64,000 nt of DNA from Liolophura sinensis (Eukaryota > Mollusca > Polyplacophora > Chitonida > Chitonidae): assembly GCF_032854445.1 (NCBI RefSeq), contig NC_088303.1, positions 7,883,501-7,947,500 on the forward strand. Direction: 5' to 3'. Shown here piece after piece: positions 21,276-39,600 of the stretch. Below the pieces are notes generated by a model, which was not told where the DNA came from, ran no database searches, and worked only from the letters and a program-made list of their open reading frames with translations. Positions within the stretch are counted from its first letter, which is position 1; each line of letters opens with the position of its first letter. The position numbers and the translations under genes are program-made.

Positions 21276-22690
21276 AGACTTTCCACTTCCGTTATTTAAC
21301 ACATTATTTTATTAAAAGTATAGTGACTGTTGTTGAGCTTGTATCTTCCCAGTTCATGAATGAACGATTTCATCAAATTAAAAAGAAAACACAAATGCGC
21401 ACTATAAAAATTACGTTATGATGATATGGTGATATTTCTTGTATGGGAATTTGAGTATACTACTAAAGTTTCCATATTAGGCATAAAATGGTGCCCAGTA
21501 TATTTCATCCAGGAATCTGAACATCATATGTTATCAAATATATTGGTATCTATGATGAATTTAAAATCATTAACGCATTAAACAATTTCTCCCTAGAGAG
21601 TCGCAGGCAAAATGAAAGGCCTGTTAAACTTTGAAATTCAACATCGTTCAATCATGTTATGTAATTGTAACACTGGTCATTCAGTCTTGATATGCAATAT
21701 CCAGCTTATTTTTTATACTGTTTTGGGAAAATGTGTAGGCCTGTGTATGTGCATGTTATGTACGTAGCTGGAGTTTGTTCAAGCTTTAAAACATCTGAAA
21801 CTGATGCTGTACGTATCCATAGAAGTGCCATATTCGGCCAGGTAAATTGCCGTTGCCTTTATTATTCTTCGATATCCCAGTATCTTAACCCTCAATATCT
21901 GTCATGTGCCATGACGTACTGGTTTGGCACTGTATCATACGATCAGGATATTGGGGTAACTTGACGTAGAGCCCGTGGATGGGAAAATAACATGGCTGAG
22001 TACACATAGGTATAATGGTGTAATGGAATATAGTGTAAAGCAAGGGATGGATGGAGGGGTAGAGGGTTTCTACGTTTAACTGTAAAGCAGAACATACATG
22101 TATACACGTCAGCCGTGGGGCATACCGTCTCCTCTCAGACCCTCTTCTTGGCCACGGTCACAAATGAGTGATCGAGGTACGCTTGTAACGGCACTTACGC
22201 ATGACCAGGTACAAGTCTTACCCCCTTTAGACTAATACAAAAACTCTAGCTGTTTAAAATCTCTGCATACACGCGGGCCGGTGATTTAGTTTCGTGTATA
22301 ATCACAGCACCTGAATGATCGTATATATGCTACAGTGCGGGGTAAGAGCATATGGAATTAGATCCGTATTAATAAGATACAATCTGCCATAAGTATACCT
22401 CAGTACAACGCTACATGGTTTTAGCTGAGTCGTCCATCGTGTTAAACACCTTCAGCATGTGTTTATTGTGTGTGCACAGTCCTGAACGAGCTCACGCCTA
22501 TAAGTCTATGTACCTGCATGACAGCTTAACCACGGGCATACGCTCATCTCCATATACACAGCTCAGCTGAGGTAGATATATGTATATATCTATGTATACA
22601 GGGGAGTGAACATACCCCGCGACTCACGCAGTAATGAGTGTTGCGTGCTGCTCTTGAGAGTGCGATATAACGGTGAGAAACCATCCCCAG
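21276..22690. other. No gene recognised upstream of junctophilin
   Basis: No exon, mobile element or array recognised. Upstream regulatory DNA of the junctophilin gene could lie here but cannot be distinguished by eye. Confidence 0.55.
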
Positions 22691-22697
22691 GTTCCAC

Positions 22698-22724
22698 CCA
22701 ATAGAATCTCCCGCCCATATAAGG
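22698..22724 (+). promoter_or_regulatory. Candidate junctophilin core promoter with CArG box
   Basis: A CCAAT word (22698-22702) is followed 12 bp on by CCATATAAGG (22715-22724), a perfect match to the SRF site CC(A/T)6GG that also contains a TATA-like ATATAAGG. A GC-rich stretch (about 22745-23130) follows, consistent with a 5' UTR exon. Junctophilin is expressed in excitable cells, and SRF drives many muscle genes, so the fit is biologically reasonable, but it lies 1.5 kb before the start codon and the transcription start is not known. Confidence 0.45.
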
Positions 22725-23708
22725 ATAATTATGTACACAGGAGCTTGTATACAATCCCATCTCTACGCAGAGCGAATGGCGGCCGCCTCAGCATAATTTA
22801 TTCGGCGAGTGCGCTGAGCAGACGGAGCCGAGGAAGTCAGACCTGTCTGGTACGGCGAGGGAGAACCAGAAGAAACCAGCGAACAGCCTGGCCTCGCCTA
22901 GCTGACACCCCGAGGGTTGGGCTCTCATATCGACCGTACCCTGAACCTGGGAGTCAATCGCTGGGCTGGTGAAAAGCAACTGTTACGAACAGCCCTGGGA
23001 ACTACCATCAAAAGAACTAAGTTGTCCGGCATCAGGCAGGGAATCCGCCAGCGAGCAAGTCCAGCAACACCGGGATACACTTTCGCTCGCCATTTTATAC
23101 CAGCACGCCGCTCGCTCTGCCTCAGGAAGGGAGGATGTACGTACATAGCTTCAGTTGCTACTGCTGCACACATTTTTTTCTGTCTCACTCTCTCCTTTAT
23201 GCCTAGCTGTGTCGGCATTACATTGCCCTGCTCCTGCTCAGGCTACCAGCTGCTTTAGGGTGTATGCTGAACGGGATAGTTGGCTTCAGTACACAGCGTT
23301 TACCTTATACCGGTGAAGGTGTATACAGCCCAGTATTCGAGCTGTACGAGCAGTAATGCTTGTCAAGCTGTCGGCTCACCTACTATAGGTCAATAGGCTG
23401 ATGCGTATTTTACATGATCTGCAATTGTTAATGGGATCAAGATGGATTTGTATTCGTCTACGGAGGACTAGTACAGAGTTTGTAACATAGCATCCCCATG
23501 AGGTTGCTTTATATTGTCACAGATATCGTTCAACGCAGAAAACCCTAGTTCACTGTTAATGGCGATTTGTTGAGATACCTATCCCATGATTTCTCATCAC
23601 TGTCGACTGGATTGAATGTGCATGTCGACAGCTATGTTCATCATTATGTTTTTATCAAAGATCTAAATACCTCTCCAAACCTCATCATATTTTTGTTTTG
23701 TTTTCCAG

Positions 23709-24213
23709 ACTCGTCTTTTCTCTACCTACAGGGGTTCCATGTAGCAGAGACTTTCGCCATAGCTTGCCTTGTAACTTGGAGGATCCATGACCTTGTCTAA
23801 GTCTTTCTGAAGCAAACGCTGAGCGGAACTGCCTGTACTTTGTGGACTAGTCGCTATCTGGATCAAGGAAAAGCAAAGATCCAAGTATATCGTCACAGGT
23901 TTCGGATATGTCAGGGACGAAGATTCCGTGTTTTGGTGGGCAATGATCTATGTGTCCATTCCTACCACTTTCAGGAGGGGCAATCACAACATCGACGGCT
24001 GGTTCAAAACAATGTGGCTCTCAGCTTCCATGAACTTCTCGACATTGAGACATCAACGTTGTCCTAGGACAAGCGAGTTTCCGGCTTGCTGATAAACACA
24101 TCTACCTGAGATCTTGTTCCGCCATTTTTTCTGAACTGTCCTCCAGATATTTCCCTTGCATTTTCTGAGGTTCTGATGTTGGCCGTATGTCAAGCTGTCA
24201 GCGAGCTTTCTAA
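23709..24213 (+). other. Possible 5' UTR portion of the junctophilin exon
   Basis: A strong acceptor-like TTTTTGTTTTGTTTTCCAG ends at 23708, so the exon with the start codon may begin at 23709 and be joined to a non-coding first exon near the promoter at about 22.75 kb. No matching donor was identified with confidence. Confidence 0.3.
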
Positions 24214-30999
<6,786 letters not shown>

Positions 31000-31009
31000 G
31001 GAAACCGCA

Positions 31010-33850
31010 ACATCGAGAAAGCAAAGAGCGTCCTCACCTGTATGAGAGTCGTGATCATTACACCGCCATATATCAGTTAAAACGTATATGTCAAGTCAGG
31101 TGGGCAACCTCACCCGTATGAGAGTCGTTATCACTTCTCCGCCACATATCAGTCAGAACGTATATGTCAAGTGAGGTGGGCGACCTCACCTGTAGGAGAG
31201 TCGTGATCAATACACTACCATGCATCAGTCAGAAAGTATATACCAAGTCAAGAGGCGACCTCACCTGTAGGAGAGTCGTGATTATTACACCGACATGTAT
31301 CAGTCAGAACGCATATGTCAAATCAAATGGCGGCCTCACCTGTAGGAGAGTCGTGATCATTACCCAGCCATATATCAGTCAGAACGTATATGTCAAGTCA
31401 GGGGGCGACCTTACCTGTAGGAGAGTCGTGATTATTACCCAGCCATATATCGGTCAAAACGTATATGCCAAGTCAGGGGGCGACCTCACCTGTAGGAGAG
31501 TCGTGATTATTACACCGACATGTATCAGTCAGAACGCATATGTCAAGTCAGCGGGCGACGTCACCTGTAGGAGAGTCGTGATTATTACCCAGCCATATAT
31601 CGGTCAGAACGTGTATGTCAAGTCAGGTGGGCAACCTCACCCGTATGAGAGTCGTTATCACTTCTCCGCCACATATCAGTCAGAACGTATATGCCAAGTG
31701 AGGTGGGCGACCTCACCTGTAGGAGAGTCGTGATCAATACACCACCATGCATCAGTCAGAAAGTATATACCAAGTCAAGAGGCGACCTCACCTGTAGGAG
31801 AGTCGTGATTATTACACCGACATGTATCAGTCAGAACGCATATGTCAAATCAAATGGCGGCCTCACCTGTAGGAGAGTCGTGATCATTACCCAGCCATAT
31901 ATCAGTCAGAACGTATATGTCAAGTCAGGGGGCGACCTTACCTGTAGGAGAGTCGTGATTATTACCCAGCCATATATCGGTCAGAACGTATATGTCAAGT
32001 CAGCGGGCGACCTCACCTGTAGGAGAGTCGTGATCATTACCCAGCCATATATCAGTCAGAACGTATATGTCAAGTCAGCGGGCGACGTCACCTGTAGGAG
32101 AGTCGTGGTCATTACCCAGCCATATATCGGTCAGAACGTATATGTCAAGTCAGCGGGCGACGTCACCTGTAGGAGAGTCGTGGTCATTACCCAGCCATAT
32201 ATCGGTCAGAACGTATATGTCAAGTCAGCGGGCGACGTCACCTGTAGGAGAGTCGTGGTCATTACCCAGCCATATATCGGTCAGAACGTATATGTCAAGT
32301 CAGCGGGCGACGTCACCTATAGGATAGTCGTGATCATTACCCAGCCATATATCGGTCAGAACGTATATGTCAAGTCAGGGGGCGACCTCACCTGTAGGAG
32401 AGTCGTGATTATTACACCGACATGTATCAGTCAGAACGCATATGTCAAGTCAGCGGGCGACGTCACCTGTAGGAGAGTCGTGATCATTACCCAGCCATAT
32501 ACCAGTCAGAACGTATATGTCAAGTCAGGGGGCGACCTTACCTGTAGGAGAGTCGTGATTATTACCCAGCCATATATCGGTCAGAACGTATATGCCAAGT
32601 CAGGGGGCGACCTCACCTGTAGGAGAGTCGTGATCATTACCCAGCCATATATCAGTCAGAACGTATATGTCAAGTCAGGGGGCGACCTTACCTGTAGGAG
32701 AGTCGTGATTATTACCCAGCCATATATCGGTCAGAACGTATATGTCAAGTCAGCGGGCGACCTCACCTGTAGGAGAGTCGTGATCATTACCCAGCCATAT
32801 ATCAGTCAGAACGTATATGTCAAGTCAGCGGGCGACCTCACCTGTAGGAGAGTCGTGATTATTACACCGCCATGTATCAGTCAGAACGTATATGTCAGTG
32901 GGCGACCTCACCTATAGGAGAGCTATCATGTATCGGCATATACGTTCTGACTGGTATATGACGGCTCTCCTACAGCTGAGGTTGCGAGATGACTCTGCTT
33001 ATACGCTCTGACTGATATATGACAGACTATTGTCATGACCCTCCTAAGGTGAGGTCACCACCTGACTATACGTTCTGACTGATATATGGCGGTGTAATGA
33101 TCACCACTCACACAACGCAGGTGGTGATCTCACCTGTAGGATAGCCGCCATATATCAGTCAGAACGTATATGCCATGTCAGGTGATAACCTGACCTGTAG
33201 GAGAGCCGTCATATATCAGTCAAAACGTATATGCCAAGTCAGTTGGTGACCTCACCTGTAGGATTTATTTATTTATTTGATTGGTGTTTAACGCCCGTAC
33301 TCAAGAATATTTCACTTATACGACGGCGGCGAGCATTATGGTGGGTGGAAACCCACGACCATCCGCAGGTTGCTAGAAGACCTTCCCACGTACGGCCGGA
33401 GAGGAAGCCAGCATGAGCTGGACTTGAACTCACAGCGACCGCATTGGTGAGAGACTCCTCGGTCATTACGCTGCGCTAGCGCGTTAACAAACTGAGCCAC
33501 GGAGGCCCCCCACCTGTTGGAGAGTCGTGATATAGCCGTCAGGACGTATATGCCAAGTGGCGACGACACCTGTAGGAGAGTCGGCATATACCAGTCAGAA
33601 CCTATTTGACAAGTCAGGTGGTGACCTCACCTGTAGGACAGCCGTCATATATGAGTCAAAATGCGTATGTCAAGTCAGATGGTCATCTCATCGGTAGGAG
33701 AGCCGCCCTATAGCAGTCAGAACGTATGTGCCAAGTCAGGTGGTGACCTCATCTGTAGGAGAACCGTCATATATGAGTCAAAACGCATATGCCAAGTCAG
33801 TTGGCAATCTCACCCGTAGGAGAGCCAGAACGTATTTGTGCCAAGTCAAT
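31010..33850. repeat. 75-bp minisatellite array with inverted block
   Basis: About 25 well-kept units from 31024 to 32910, each containing GGAGAGTCGTGATNATTAC and ATATATCAGTCAGAACGTAT, period 75 bp. A higher-order repeat of 527 bp (seven units with two 1-bp insertions) starts at 31111 and again at 31638. At about 32926-33112 units run in the opposite orientation, then direct units resume and decay to about 33850. A SINE splits the array at 33264-33510. Because 75 is a multiple of three, open frames of 189 and 408 codons run through it (31164-31733, 31691-32917). A second frame is also open, so this is a property of the unit and not evidence for a gene. Confidence 0.95.
33264..33510 (-). mobile_element. 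SINE family A, full length, inside the 75-bp array
   Basis: A 247-bp minus-strand copy running from its (AAAT)n tail (read as TTTATTTATT) to GAGCCACGGAGGCCCCC. The target duplication CACCTGTAGGA (33253-33263) and CACCTGTTGGA (33511-33521) derives from the minisatellite unit itself, showing insertion into an existing array. Confidence 0.96.
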
Positions 33851-34340
33851 GCGTGAAACCATTTACAGAAGAGTGGTGAGTATTATAGTTGCGTTACAAC
33901 GCGAGATTCTTCCACAATATACTGTGGGGAATATTGCAGTAGACCCTTAACTGGGTCACATCACCTCTATATATTGGTCTCGTCACGGAAAGCATCAATA
34001 GAACTTTTGCATCAAGCATCTGATTCCAAGAAAGTCCGTTTCGAATGGTTTCCCATTCGGAACGTGCGTGTGTGGCCCCGTTTGCGTCACGTCAAAAAAG
34101 AGTACATTCATAGAGCAGAGCAAATCGTTGCAATCCAAACAATGGCTCGTCTGTCGAGTTTACGGGAGTGCTGTGTATAGCCCATATATACTCGTTACAA
34201 GGCTTCTGCGATACAGTGTTTACAAGGCATGGCCGTCGTGTTCATGCTAAACTCAGATGCAAAGCCTTCTTGTATATCAGAGAGCTTCTTAAAGCGTTAT
34301 ACGAACATACATCACTCTCTGCTCTATTTGCCAAACCAGT
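33851..34340. other. No gene recognised
   Basis: The frame at 33974-34180 (68 codons) lacks family features. Nothing else is apparent. Confidence 0.55.
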
Positions 34341-34642
<302 letters not shown>

Positions 34643-36459
34643 GAGTCGATATTCCAACCAATCCATCTGTCAGCCGCATCGCGCTTTATACGCAGGTGCC
34701 AAGCTGAGGCTGGAACCGTTCCCATGGCGACGGCACAGTGGGATTCAAACGTTTGACTCTGACCAAGAGGATGGCTGAATGGGTTATGGTTTTGGTCAGA
34801 ATATTACTTCCACAAGCACCAATGCTTATCTGCATTGCTCGTTCCTGCCATCTAACAACGCTCGTTCGTCAGCTGGATGTGACGCTTCCTTCTTTTGTTT
34901 TTTCCTTTGTTTGGCTGAAGATTGTTCTAGTGTGCGTCGGCCTGATCAATGCAAATGAAAGCAAAATCAAAACCAGCATATCCACTCACGTCCGTAAAAC
35001 CAGCATATCCGCTCACGTAAGTCCAGGCAATTTGACTGGCTTTAAATACCTGTAGACGGCATCTACACGCCGATATCTGGAGCCATTGAGGTTACACGGT
35101 AGTACACTTGTTCAAGTCCACATTTCCCGAGAGGAGCATTTAGATGTCGGCAAATTTGTCATGTAGTCCTTGTGGGAATGCTTTGGCTGCTCTTCAAACA
35201 TTACGTAACCCGAACAGACTGTTGATTGACAGTTCTCCGGGAGTCGATAACCAGTGCTGACAGCTGGTGGCACAGGTCGATACTATAGCGGCCACGCACA
35301 GTCTACCCGTCAGTAATATTCCTTCTTGCTCTATGATTTTCCTGTTTACTGGTGTTATTTCGTCGAAATTCAAGTTCAAGACACACCAGATATACATGCC
35401 TCATAATGTATGAATTCCATGACGGTGATTTTGAACAGTTACGGAAACCCTGATATCGCCAAATGGAGCGCCTATAAAACTATGAAAGTAATAATTCGTA
35501 ATTATATTTATATTAACCACAGCTCTGTGGACGATCTAAATATCAGTGATCTGTCAGACTGGTATAGACCCTATAATATGGTGCTCTTGTGAAGAGTTAC
35601 AGTACAACTTTTGTCGACGTCGACGACATTTGTCCTTGAACTGGACCGGAAGTTCATGGTATAGCTGCTGTATGTTTGACCCGATGTTTGGCTATGAACC
35701 ACCGTAAAATATTAATTTTAATTTCTATGTCTAAAACATCGTCTACGTCTTCTCAACACAGCTGAAAGGCTTGTCATTGATTTTCTCTTATCCTGTCTTG
35801 TTTATTAGGTTTGTATTTTTTACTCTTTATTTCACTGGAAATTGATGTCAACAGCTGTTATGGAAACGTTACATTTGTGCAACTATATGTTTGGGATTCT
35901 GTCTGAGAGTGGACGGCTGGTACAGGAATATTCGCAATTGATGCTTTGATCTCACACCTGCATGGAGCATTTGTAATCAATATAAATGTCAGAGGCCGTT
36001 GTGCAGGAGGCAGAAGTCGATCGTTCAGCAGTATATTAAAAGTTAGTAGGCCGACTTAAATGTTAAATGTCAGTGTCATTCTAATAAAAAAGTGAAATTT
36101 TAGAGTGAACTAACGAGTCTTACAACTGGACTCAGCTGCATGGATTTTCCCAATCACAAAACCTCAGACTAAGTGCTTTATTATAGTTTGCTTTACATGT
36201 TTTTGATTCCCGCAATATTCACATTTGAAAAACACCCATACAATTTGTCCTCAGGCAATACTCTTAACGTGCCGTGTACTCTCCGTGGTTTCATGTTTCC
36301 ATGCATAAGCATACACTTATCAGTTCCTCCTGTCTGGAAAGGTTATACAGAGAGGACAGATTTTGGAGTGAGGTTGGGGGGTTGAGTGGGGCGGGGTGGT
36401 GGTGGTGGTGCGGAAATCTGGGGTATCACCTGGTGATTTATAGAATACCATCTACCATG
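34643..36459. other. No gene recognised; G-rich tract
   Basis: The frame at 34738-35055 (105 codons) has no domain I recognise. A G-rich tract at 36374-36411 (GGGGGG, GGGG, GGGG, GGTGGTGG) could form a quadruplex. Confidence 0.5.
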
Positions 36460-36658
36460 GATGGCCTCGGGCGGGGCGACTTACTTGCCTTCGGTAAGTC
36501 GTCTCAGTGAAGCGGCACTAAATAAAAGAACGGTGGAAATCCTGCATACAAGAAGACACATTACACATACATGCACCCTAAGGACTCTTTCGTCGTTATA
36601 TGACTGAAAAATTGTTATGTACAACGTTAAACCCCCAGCACTCACTTACTCATATTTT
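36460..36658 (+). mobile_element. SINE family C copy (3' portion)
   Basis: Contains GCGGCACTAAATAAAAG, CACATACATGCACCCTAAGG, CGTCGTTATATGACTGAAAA and AACGTTAAACCCCCAGCACTC followed by a CACTTACTCAT tail. I recognise this as a SINE type common in molluscan DNA, unrelated to families A and B; the recognition is from memory. The 5' limit is uncertain. Confidence 0.65.
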
Positions 36659-39600
36659 TGATGTATCTTATCCGTGGTTGATGATAGAACAAGCATAAAA
36701 TTTTGCCATAGTTTTTATTATTTTGTGAATTAAAATATGATGCATAGGCACTGTACAGCTAGATAGACTAATGTCATAAGTACCTGGCTGCACGTTTCTG
36801 TTTGCTCGAATGATTTTAGCTGAGACGAGCAGCTCTATATGGGAGGGCGTTGTACGCATTCTTGTTGATGGGGATTTCTTCTTCTTCATTATGGGGTGCA
36901 TAATCCCGCATGATTACCTATTGTTGTCACGACTTTACAGAAACATCCCGGTCACCAGGCTGACCTTAGTTACTCATGTGAGATTTTTCTGCGTAATTCT
37001 ACTCTTCATTATTGTGACAAAGCTGTCGGCTATTACCTTCGTAAGAACTGTTAAGGCGTCATGTAGTATTAGATAGCTGGTGAGGTGTTTGTACAAAACA
37101 CAAACACAAATACTATATTATCAACAATAATTTGCTTATCACTGCTGCTATATGCAGATGTTCTCTATGTAAATATACAATGCAGATATGAGGAAACACT
37201 GTTAATCCGGTGATTTTAATATATTAATAAACATACATAATAGTGGAAAACACTGGGTAATTAATAATATCCACTTAACCTAAACTGGGTTTGCTGAAAC
37301 AACCAAAGTCTCCTTGTCTCTGGTACAGTACATTTCCGTGCTGTTGTTTAAACCCTAAAATGTATGAGCTTTGGAGTATACCAACCCCTCCTTTCTCACC
37401 ATCACCACCAAAGCAAAGAAGAAAGACAAATGCAAGAAGAAGAAAAAACCGTGTTAGTCACTAGCTTAGTGTCATATTCCATTGATACTTTCACGCAATT
37501 TGAGATCACGTCACTGACGTACGTCATCTGTACACGTGATCTTTACACAACACGTCACCATTTCTTGCTGTTTATTTAGGCACTAGTGGCCTTCTGTTTG
37601 TCCACCTTCTGACAATGTCAATTTACAATTGAATAAATCTCCTTTCAGGCTGAGAGATTTCCAATATACTGATTTACTGGATTCTTGAATAACGATGTGA
37701 ATGGTGTGTACTGTGATGGTTACATGCATCTTAATTTTTAACACTTTTATATACGAAGTCAGTCGTCCGCTGAAACAGGTGTTGGCCAGTGTATACAGAG
37801 CGAGTTACTTTGTTGTCTATTAATATATAGATATCTATTCGTATCGGGAAAGGAACATTCGATCAGATGAATGCCAACTGATCGACGCATTCATCGATGA
37901 CTGAAGATGTGCTGAAATGCTATAGTACCTGCCAAGGGTGATTGCGATGCTGAAACGTGCTTTCACGGTCTCCCTCTCTCACGCCTCAAACTATTTCTCT
38001 TAGTAACGGATTTTTTTGTCCCGTTGGGCATTTAGCCAATTATTCAAATCCATTAGAGGTGTACAGGATCCACGGTATCATTGTTGAGTATAACCATCCC
38101 TGAGGTATACCATAGCATTGTATGAAGACCGCTCTTCAATTTTGGTGTGCAGCAGAATTCTGTCAGATGTATTATGTATATAGGTTTCGGTGCGGAGTTT
38201 CAAGCAAAATACGTACTCGCCTGGTATTAGCATAACGACAGGCTGTTAGCGCTGCTTTCCTTCCAAAAGAGTCAGCAGTCGACATGTTTAGCTGCATAAG
38301 AAAGTTATACACTGTGCTGTTTTCATTTACTTTCTCCTAGTTTTCCCAATCTGAAATAAACTTTTTAAATTCATCATCATTCATCATCATGTGAAAAGCT
38401 CGTCTTACTGGTGTCGTATGTTATTGAAAAAGTAATTTATGCGCGCACGTATGGGAAAATGTGACCAAAATGTATTTCAGTGCACATGTATATTTACATG
38501 CACACATTTTTTGGATGTTAAGAGGAAATTGTGTTTTGCGCATGTGTAAGGTAATATTTAGTCTTGAGTCACAGACTCTCGAGAGATTTTGTCTATCTCA
38601 TGCTCTAGTCAAACGTATATGTTCTACAGTTACAGGCACTAAAATCAGTTTAGAATTAATCGGAGTTACAGATACATGTGTTCGTCATAACTCGACCGTC
38701 TGGTGTTATAATAATAATTTACAGACGAAATTATTTTCCTGCACACATCTGTTTCAGACTATGTGTTCATAGTTGTGGTGTTTTACTCGTCACGCTTTCA
38801 GCTAATGTTTTCAGCCCGAATCCCTATTTGGCAGGAAAACATTTTTCGATTTACCAGAATAAACAATGAGGAGTGAGGCGTTCCGTTACTTAAAACATAT
38901 GACTTAATGACTTTTGTGGTCATTCCGAAAGTATGCGATTTGTTAAATTCATTTGACAAAATCAGGCTTTGAGGCAGCCATGTGTAGAAACCACCTTTCT
39001 CTCGCTCTCTAGGCTATTTTCAGAATTGTATAAAGCCTTGGTAACCGCGAGTATTGCGTTTAACACACAACCGATATTTTTGCACTTCCACAAATAAGTC
39101 TGGTAGCCATGTTTACATGTACATGGACGTGATCAGATATCAATTATGACATTGCCCTGCATGGCGGCTTATACTGCAGGTAATAGAGTCGCTTTCTGGG
39201 CCTTGATTGAACGAACGTCTGTATAGGTCTGATTTACAGTCGTATTATCTTCCATATAGACATGGTTGGCTATAGTGAACACAGAAAAGAGCTAAGCCTT
39301 TCTGAGCCTGGATCAAACGGTTCGTCTAGGTGTGGGATGTTATGATCAGCATCGGCCATCTTGGAACCAAACCCCAGGTCTGGTATTTGGACTATGCTGC
39401 TTCACCGACTGGTTCCAGAGGCCTTACGGGGAATACGGCTGTGAAAAGACCAGTACAACAGCCAACAGTGATAGTGTATTTCGTTGCCAAGGCAACTGTA
39501 AAGTGTTTAAACGAAAGGAACGGTGCTTTCATCGGTTTACTTTTCAGTGTTATGTTTTGCTAAAGAAGTAGTCCCGTGTTACTTTAGCTTTTTACGTGTT

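Noticed and set aside
22673-23258. Two overlapping ORFs in the GC-rich stretch
   Set aside because: Arg/Pro/Ser-rich frames in several registers are typical of a GC-rich 5' UTR or promoter, and none resembles a protein family.
31164-32917. Long ORFs as a repeat-protein gene
   Set aside because: They follow from a 75-bp unit with no internal stop; a second frame is open too, and there is no promoter, start or splice context.
39330-39571. Overlapping frames containing PYGEYGCE, considered as a MORN exon of junctophilin
   Set aside because: The Y-x-G-x-W spacing is absent and no flanking splice sites in the right phase were found.
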